DNA from: an uncultured Bacteroidales bacterium
Lineage (GTDB): Bacteria > Bacteroidota > Bacteroidia > Bacteroidales > UBA932
Assembly: GCA_934726455.1 (NCBI GenBank)
Contig: CAKVDS010000031.1
Location: 1-28,188 of the forward strand
Direction of reading: 5' to 3'
DNA: 28,188 bases
Under the pieces are notes generated by a model. That model did no database searches, was not told the origin of the DNA, and saw only the letters and a program-made list of their open reading frames with translations. Made by a program: the position numbers and the translations under genes. Of the stretch, positions 23,195 to 28,188 are shown piece by piece; the stretch's first letter is position 1, and every line of letters starts with the position of its first letter.

Positions 23195-23797
23195 AGAGGA
23201 AAACCAGTCCTCCAGCACCCTGTAAGTACTTCGGTTAAGCGCCATGTCGGCATCGGTACCTCCTTGGGCACGGGTGATGCCGCCGCAGATGTCAGCACCG
23301 ATTATCTCACGCCTTCCGGCGAGTTCATCAAGGGAGAACAGAAGCTCTTTGAGGGTCAGATCGCCCTGGTCCCAGTCCGTCCGCGCATATTCAGGGGAAA
23401 GTACATCAAGGTCCAACGATACATAGACAGGCAGGCCGCCGGGTGAGAGGCTGCGCAGGTCAGCGGAGCGGCGCACAAGATATGAAGCGTCCAGCATCGG
23501 CAGACGCCGTGCCTCCCGGACCCAGGAACCGCAGCTGAGCAGATCTCCGCCAAATGCCGCCACCTGATCATCAGGATGATGGTCATATAACACAAGTTCA
23601 AAGGGTCCGGCAATCCTCTCCAGAAAAAACAGGCTGACATAATGGTAGTCGCCGGTCCCGATAAGATGAAGGGCCCTCAAGGGAATGGCCGAAATCTGTT
23701 GCCTGATCAGAGCCGCGCTTTCTGCGGAACAGTAACAACATGTGCCTTCAAACGATGAAAAATCTGCATTTACCACATCCATAATTACAAATTTCAC
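23189..23797 (-). CDS. Small arginase-family (ureohydrolase-fold) protein, function unknown
   Basis: The protein has 202 residues, shorter than true arginases (~300). The metal-site motifs of the fold are all recognisable: GTGDYHYVS, YDHHPDD (DxHxD) and VSLDLDVLSP (DxD), plus GADICGG. The EGTCCYCS segment near the N-terminus and the LLSCGSWV block match a group of short arginase-like proteins that I recall from gut anaerobes; no substrate is established. Start is uncertain: GTG at 23797 gives MKFVIMDVV and a complete first strand, while ATG at 23782 would remove five residues. I prefer GTG. No clean TAnnTTTG box is seen; GATAATTTG on the minus strand (about 23818-23826) is a weak candidate. 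Confidence 0.8.
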   Translation of the reverse strand: MKFVIMDVVNADFSSFEGTCCYCSAESAALIRQQISAIPLRALHLIGTGDYHYVSLFFLERIAGPFELVLYDHHPDDQVAAFGGDLLSCGSWVREARRLPMLDASYLVRRSADLRSLSPGGLPVYVSLDLDVLSPEYARTDWDQGDLTLKELLFSLDELAGRREIIGADICGGITRAQGGTDADMALNRSTYRVLEDWFSSL

Positions 23798-23807
23798 ATT
23801 TTTTTCC

Positions 23808-23815
23808 TATATTTG
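23808..23815 (+). promoter_or_regulatory. -7 box of the unknown gene-gcvTHPAPB operon
   Basis: TATATTTG is a perfect TAnnTTTG match. Predicted RNA start near 23822 gives a 17-nt leader to ATG 23839. I see no glycine riboswitch; the leader is too short for one. Confidence 0.65.
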
Positions 23816-23838
23816 TTCAAATTATCTTGATTGTTCAC

Positions 23839-24303
23839 ATGGTATCGGACACCGCGAATACAATTGACCCTGAAAAGGTCTACTACTCAATGGACGAACT
23901 CACGCTTGACACGGAGGACGGCCCAAAGTCCCTCAAGCTGGGGGTCTGGTTAAATGTAGACCCGGTCCGCATACACAAGATGATAGTACGGGAGAAAGTG
24001 CTTCAGGTTGACACCATGGAGGTTCTCAATCCGCTGGTAAGCAAACTGCGCCGGGCGGATCCGGAATACTACAAAAAATTCATGGGCCTCAGGCTGGTGA
24101 TCGACTATCCTGGATTCAGCAACGGGATACTTGCAAAGATCCCGTTCGAGAACGACCCTGTAGGCTTCTACAAGTGGTGGAGAAAAGGCAAACACGAGGA
24201 TAAGGTGTACTTGTCTCTCGGCAATCAGATCAGACTCTTCCAGAAAGTCTCGATGATGGATCCGAAGATGATTCTCAAAAGAGATTTGGAAACTCTTAAA
24301 TAA
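23839..24303 (+). CDS. Unrecognised protein at the head of the glycine cleavage operon
   Basis: The protein has 154 residues and I do not recognise a family. It is soluble and charged, without signal peptide, membrane segment or cysteine. Notable stretches are SKLRRADPEYYKKFMGLRLV, DYPGFSNGILAKIPF and the C-terminal MMDPKMILKRDLETLK. Start at ATG 23839; an in-frame TTG at 23827 would lie only about 5 nt from the predicted RNA start. The gene ends 13 nt before gcvT with no terminator between, so it should be co-transcribed with the glycine cleavage genes. The link suggests an accessory or regulatory role, which is inference. Confidence 0.8.
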   Translation: MVSDTANTIDPEKVYYSMDELTLDTEDGPKSLKLGVWLNVDPVRIHKMIVREKVLQVDTMEVLNPLVSKLRRADPEYYKKFMGLRLVIDYPGFSNGILAKIPFENDPVGFYKWWRKGKHEDKVYLSLGNQIRLFQKVSMMDPKMILKRDLETLK

Positions 24304-24316
24304 CTCAATATCAGAT

Positions 24317-25420
24317 ATGGACGAACAGTTGAAAAAGACTTGTCTGCACGAGGAGCACATTGCACTCGGAGCAAAGATGAGCCCGTTTGCCGGTTATGAC
24401 ATGCCTATCCAGTACAAGGGCATCATTGACGAGCACAACGCGGTCCGCGGGAATGTCGGGATGTTCGATGTCTCCCACATGGGGGAGGTGTTCATCAGCG
24501 GCCCGGATGCGGAGCGCTTTGTCAACCATATATTCACCAACGATGTCAAAGGCCTCAAGGACGGCGGCATACTCTATGGGATGATGCTTTACCCGGACGG
24601 CGGGACAGTGGACGACCTTCTGGTGTACAAGGAATTCGCACCTCAGAGCTATCTGCTGGTCGTGAACGCGTCAAATATAGACAAGGACTTTGACTGGATG
24701 AAAAGCCAGTCGGTGGGGTTCGATGTCAAGATAGACAACCAGTCGGAAAAATGGGGTCAGATAGCCGTACAGGGTCCTAAGGCGGAGGAGATGCTTGTCA
24801 AGGTGCTCGACATGCCTGAAGCGGCCAGTCTGGGTTTCTATGAGTTCTGCGATATCGTCAAGGACGGCGTCCGGGTGATCCTGAGCCGCACAGGATATAC
24901 AGGAGAAGACGGATTCGAGATCTACTCCACAAATGAGCAGATCGTCAAATATTGGAAGGCCCTCATCGCAGCCGGAGTGCAGCCATGCGGACTCGGCTGC
25001 CGCGACACTCTGAGATTTGAAGCGGGGCTGCCTCTCTACGGAGACGAGTTGACTCCGGAAATCAGCCCTGTAATGGCCGGACTCGGCATGTTCTGCAAAA
25101 TGGACAAGGAGGAGTTCATCGGCAAAGAGGCCCTGGCCAGACAGAAGAGCGAGGGCACGGCAGAGAAACTGGTCGGAATAGAACTTCACGACAAAGCCAT
25201 CCCTAGAGCCGGATACCCGGTAGAGACCGCGGACGGCACCGTAGTCGGAGTCGTGACTACGGGCTATCATTCAATCACCCTCGGGAAGAGCATCTGCTTC
25301 GCACTGGTGGACACTGCATGCTCCGCGCTTGGCACCACGCTGTATGTCGCCATCCGCAAGCGCCGCTTCGAGGGCACGGTGGTAAAAAAGAGATTTTATC
25401 AAACAAAATACAAAAAGTAA
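24317..25420 (+). CDS. gcvT: Glycine cleavage system aminomethyltransferase (T protein)
   Basis: The protein has 367 residues, the family's usual length. The T protein takes the aminomethyl group from lipoyl-H protein, releases ammonia and gives methylene-tetrahydrofolate. Typical blocks are SPFAGYDMPIQYKGI, MFDVSHMGE, SRTGYTGEDGFEIY and GCRDTLRFEAGLPLYGDEL. The stop codon overlaps the gcvH start by one base (TAATG), which implies translational coupling. Confidence 0.96.
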   Translation: MDEQLKKTCLHEEHIALGAKMSPFAGYDMPIQYKGIIDEHNAVRGNVGMFDVSHMGEVFISGPDAERFVNHIFTNDVKGLKDGGILYGMMLYPDGGTVDDLLVYKEFAPQSYLLVVNASNIDKDFDWMKSQSVGFDVKIDNQSEKWGQIAVQGPKAEEMLVKVLDMPEAASLGFYEFCDIVKDGVRVILSRTGYTGEDGFEIYSTNEQIVKYWKALIAAGVQPCGLGCRDTLRFEAGLPLYGDELTPEISPVMAGLGMFCKMDKEEFIGKEALARQKSEGTAEKLVGIELHDKAIPRAGYPVETADGTVVGVVTTGYHSITLGKSICFALVDTACSALGTTLYVAIRKRRFEGTVVKKRFYQTKYKK

Positions 25421-25797
25421 TGAGCAAAATTGTTGACGGACTCCTTTACAGCGAGTCACACGAATGGGTGAAAGTCGATGGCAATGTAGCCATCATAGGC
25501 GTTTCTGACTTCGCGCAAAGCGAAATGGGGGACATCACTTATGTCGATATGCCTGACATCGATGACGAGTTCGGAGCAGGAGAGGATTTCGGAGCCCTTG
25601 AAAGCGTCAAGGCTTCAAGTGAGCTCATTACTCCCGTATCCGGAAAAGTGGTGGCCCGCAATGAGGAACTTGAAGACAAGCCTGAACTCATCAACGAAGA
25701 TCCGTACAAAGCCTGGATCATCAAGATCGAGATGTCAGATACTTCGGAGCTTGACTCTCTCATGAACGCAGCCGCATACGCAAAAGCCACAGAATAA
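25420..25797 (+). CDS. gcvH: Glycine cleavage system H protein
   Basis: The protein has 125 residues. The H protein carries the lipoyl arm that shuttles the aminomethyl group between the P, T and L proteins. The lipoylated lysine is Lys64 in ESVKASSE; the flanking SHEWVKVDG, GVSDFAQSEMGDI and PVSGKVVARN blocks are typical. An open frame runs back to 25318 inside gcvT, but the ATG at 25420 gives the standard N-terminus. gcvPA follows after 7 nt. Confidence 0.97.
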   Translation: MSKIVDGLLYSESHEWVKVDGNVAIIGVSDFAQSEMGDITYVDMPDIDDEFGAGEDFGALESVKASSELITPVSGKVVARNEELEDKPELINEDPYKAWIIKIEMSDTSELDSLMNAAAYAKATE

Positions 25798-25804
25798 GTA
25801 AAAT

Positions 25805-27109
25805 ATGGCAAAATTCTGTTATTTTCCCCAGACTGAGGAAGATATCCGGGTGATGCTTGACAGAATAGGGGTCTCAAGTCTTGACGACCTCTATTCTGAT
25901 GTTCCGCCCGAGTTCATCTTCAAAGGCGAGTACGACCTTCCGTCCGCCATGAGCGAGCAGCAGGTACGCGACCACTTTGAGTCTCTCGCCTCCAAGAACA
26001 CGAAACTCAAGGTCTTCGTGGGACAGGGTGCCTATGACCATTACACCCCGGCCGTAATACCGTATATCACATCACGAAGCGAGTTCCTCACTGCCTATAC
26101 ACCATATCAGTGCGAGATTTCCCAGGGCACATTGCGCTACATTTTCGAGTGGCAGAGCATGATCTGCGCCCTCACCGGACTTGACTGCGCCAACGCCTCC
26201 ATGTACGATGGACCTACCGCTGCTGCCGAAGCCATGAGAATGTGTGTCGCCAGCACCAGGAAGCGCAATTCCGTTGTAGTGGCCGAGTCCCTGCTTCCAA
26301 ACGTACTCGACACGATAAGGACATACGCCAAATATGCCGGCATCAACGTGGTCGTGTGCCGCAACGTCGCAGAGACCGTCACTGAAGGTGTGCTTGACCT
26401 TGCAGGGGTCATTGTCCCTTCCATCAACCGTTACGGGGTGATGGAGGACCATACCGGACTTGCAGAACTCGTACATTCCCGGGGAGCGCTGCTGGTTGAA
26501 TACTGCGATCCGTCGGCTCTTGCAGTGTTGAAGAGTCCGGCAGAATGGGGCGCTGACATAGCTGTGGGAGACGGGCAGTCTCTCGGCATTCCGCTCTGCT
26601 ACGGCGGTCCTTATGTCGGCTTCATGGCCTGCAAAACAGAACTCATGCGCAAATTGCCGGGACGCATCGTCGGGCAGACGGAAGACGCATCCGGGAAGCG
26701 CTGCTATGTCCTTACCCTACAGGCAAGAGAGCAGCACATACGGCGTGAGAAGGCCACTTCCAACATCTGTTCAAACGAATCGCTCATGGCTCTCTGGTGC
26801 ACGGTCTACCTTTCCCTCATGGGACCGGAAGGAATGCGCAGGGTAAATGAACTCTCGTACGCAGGAGCGCACCGCCTCTACAACGGCCTGCTGAAAACAG
26901 GGAAGTTTGAGAAAGTCTTCGACCAAGATTTCCTCAAGGAATTCGTACTCAAGCCACTCTGCCCGGTTGACAAGCTGCAGAAAGCCCTGCTTGATGCCGG
27001 ATATTTCGCTGCCCTGCAGACAGAAGAAGGATATGTGACTTTCTGCGTCACAGAGAAGCACGGGGCGGAAGAAATCGACAAAATCGTGGAAATCGTAAAC
27101 GCTCTCTGA
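25805..27109 (+). CDS. gcvPA: Glycine dehydrogenase (decarboxylating) subunit 1
   Basis: The protein has 434 residues and corresponds to the N-terminal half of the P protein, as in the two-subunit form (alpha2beta2) known from Firmicutes and Thermus. Visible blocks are RIGVSSLDDLYSDVP, SRSEFLTAYTPYQCEISQG, ANASMYDGPTAAAEA and GRIVGQTEDASGKRCYVLTLQAREQHIRREKATSNICSN (not shown in full elsewhere). It works with gcvPB to decarboxylate glycine. The gene ends 2 nt before gcvPB. Confidence 0.95.
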   Translation: MAKFCYFPQTEEDIRVMLDRIGVSSLDDLYSDVPPEFIFKGEYDLPSAMSEQQVRDHFESLASKNTKLKVFVGQGAYDHYTPAVIPYITSRSEFLTAYTPYQCEISQGTLRYIFEWQSMICALTGLDCANASMYDGPTAAAEAMRMCVASTRKRNSVVVAESLLPNVLDTIRTYAKYAGINVVVCRNVAETVTEGVLDLAGVIVPSINRYGVMEDHTGLAELVHSRGALLVEYCDPSALAVLKSPAEWGADIAVGDGQSLGIPLCYGGPYVGFMACKTELMRKLPGRIVGQTEDASGKRCYVLTLQAREQHIRREKATSNICSNESLMALWCTVYLSLMGPEGMRRVNELSYAGAHRLYNGLLKTGKFEKVFDQDFLKEFVLKPLCPVDKLQKALLDAGYFAALQTEEGYVTFCVTEKHGAEEIDKIVEIVNAL

Positions 27110-27111
27110 CA

Positions 27112-28188
27112 ATGAAATATTACGATAAACTCATATTCGAACTGTCCCGTCCAGGACGGACAGGATATTCTCTCCCCGAGACGGACTGTGTACTCCCGTC
27201 AGATGGGGAAGTGTGGAGGAAATCAGCCCTCAAACTTCCAGAAGTCAGTGAGCCTGATGTAGTCCGCCACTACACCAACCTGAGCCAGATGAATTTCGGA
27301 GTGGACACCGGATTCTACCCTCTCGGGTCCTGCACGATGAAATATAATCCGAAGCTCAACGAAGAGATCGCGGCAATGCCCGGCTTTGCCGGACTGCATC
27401 CGCTGCAGCCTTCGGAAACCGTCAAAGGAGCAAAAGCTGTGCTGGACGGCATAGACAAGGCACTCTGCGCTATCACCGGAATGAAGAAGTTCACATTCCT
27501 GCCATGCGCCGGAGCACACGGTGAACTGACCGGACTGATGCTGATGAGAGAATACCACTTCAGCCGTGGCGACTATGCCCGGAAGAAAGTGATAGTACCG
27601 GACAGCGCACACGGCACCAACCCCGCCTCAGCCGCAGTCTGCGGACTGGAGATTGTGGTCGTCAAATCCAAGTCCGACGGACTTGTGGATGTGGAGGATC
27701 TCAAACCGCTGCTCGGGAACGACATAGCCGGCATAATGATGACCAACCCAAACACGCTCGGACTCTTCGAGCGCGACATCAAGGAAATCGCGGCGCTCGT
27801 GCACGGATGCGGCGGACTGCTCTACTATGACGGGGCGAACATGAACCCGCTTCTCGGGGCGGTACGCCCGGGGGATATGGGATTCGACATTATGCATCTC
27901 AACCTCCACAAGACTTTCGCCACCCCGCATGGCGGCGGCGGTCCCGGAAGCGGTCCTGTCGGCGTGGCTGAACGTCTGGTCAAATTCGTGGACGTGCCGC
28001 GTGTCAGCGGATTCCACGGGAATTTCGGTGTCATCTTAAGGGCCTATGCCTACATACTGAGTCTCGGCAAAGAGCATATCAAAATGGCGGGAAAGCTCGC
28101 AACTCTCGGAGCCAACTACATCAAAGAGAGCCTGAAGGACTGCTACAAACTGCCGATCCAGACAGTATGCAAGCACGAATTCGTATTT
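27112..28188 (+). CDS. gcvPB: Glycine dehydrogenase (decarboxylating) subunit 2, 3' end outside window
   Basis: The first 359 codons are present and open to the window edge; about 480-500 residues are usual. This is the PLP-binding half of the P protein. Visible blocks are FYPLGSCTMKYNPK, HGTNPASAA, MMTNPNTLGLFE, YDGANMNPLLG and NLHKTFATPHGGGGPG, where Lys267 should bind PLP. Start at ATG 27112, two bases after the gcvPA stop. Last gene of the gcvT-H-PA-PB series in this window; any following gene is not visible. Confidence 0.96.
   Translation, partial: MKYYDKLIFELSRPGRTGYSLPETDCVLPSDGEVWRKSALKLPEVSEPDVVRHYTNLSQMNFGVDTGFYPLGSCTMKYNPKLNEEIAAMPGFAGLHPLQPSETVKGAKAVLDGIDKALCAITGMKKFTFLPCAGAHGELTGLMLMREYHFSRGDYARKKVIVPDSAHGTNPASAAVCGLEIVVVKSKSDGLVDVEDLKPLLGNDIAGIMMTNPNTLGLFERDIKEIAALVHGCGGLLYYDGANMNPLLGAVRPGDMGFDIMHLNLHKTFATPHGGGGPGSGPVGVAERLVKFVDVPRVSGFHGNFGVILRAYAYILSLGKEHIKMAGKLATLGANYIKESLKDCYKLPIQTVCKHEFVF

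Noticed and set aside
23816..24316. Glycine riboswitch before the gcv operon
   Set aside because: The predicted leader is only about 17 nt, and the gap before gcvT is 13 nt, too short for an aptamer.
1..28188. CRISPR array, rRNA genes, insertion sequences or transposases
   Set aside because: Looked for regularly spaced repeats, rRNA-like stretches and transposase motifs; none was seen.

Overview
The window looks like a piece of chromosome from a member of the Bacteroidetes, most likely the order Bacteroidales. The evidence is a set of TAnnTTTG promoter -7 boxes in front of most transcription units, little use of Shine-Dalgarno sequences, a Rho with a long disordered insert, an LptD-like protein of the Bacteroidetes type, a SusC-style TonB plug domain and the GGGtGRT/NifU-like gene pair. 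The genus cannot be named from sequence alone. Apart from the extreme left end, nearly everything is housekeeping DNA with tight spacing.

Layout. 1-890: the 3' end of a helicase gene of the kind found in TOTE conflict systems, visibly more AT-rich than what follows and probably the edge of an accessory island. 927-2417 (-): mnmE. 2553-4252 (+): NifU-like scaffold and GGGtGRT protein, closed by a strong terminator. 4302-6451 (-): C_GCAxxG_C_C protein and a PRK-family nucleoside kinase, divergent from upp (6525-7154 +). 7227-9164 (-): rho. 9302-12031 (-): lptD-like, divergent from an Amidase_3/SPOR cell-wall amidase (12081-13175 +). 13176-13450: AT-rich, palindrome-rich region in front of dnaA (13451) and rpe. 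15522-16145 (-): short biotin ligase, divergent from ftsH-cdsA-psd (16180-19699). 19650-20719 (-): HAD phosphatase and a free-standing TonB plug lipoprotein. 20814-20887: tRNA-Cys. 21080-23194 (+): CDP-alcohol phosphatidyltransferase and cardiolipin synthase-like gene. 23189-23797 (-): small arginase-family protein. 23839 to the right edge (+): an unrecognised protein, then gcvT-gcvH-gcvPA-gcvPB (last gene cut by the window).

How genes work together. Four genes (cdsA, psd, the CDP-alcohol transferase, cls) serve phospholipid synthesis; lptD and the amidase serve the outer membrane and cell wall; upp and the nucleoside kinase may both serve pyrimidine salvage; the gcv genes encode the T, H and split P proteins of the glycine cleavage system.

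I did not find a clearly new multi-gene system. The most promising items are the truncated TOTE-type helicase with a degenerate phospholipase-D-like tail beside mnmE, the palindrome cluster before dnaA, the unknown gene leading the glycine-cleavage operon, the uncharacterised NifU-like/GGGtGRT pair, and the TonB plug lipoprotein.
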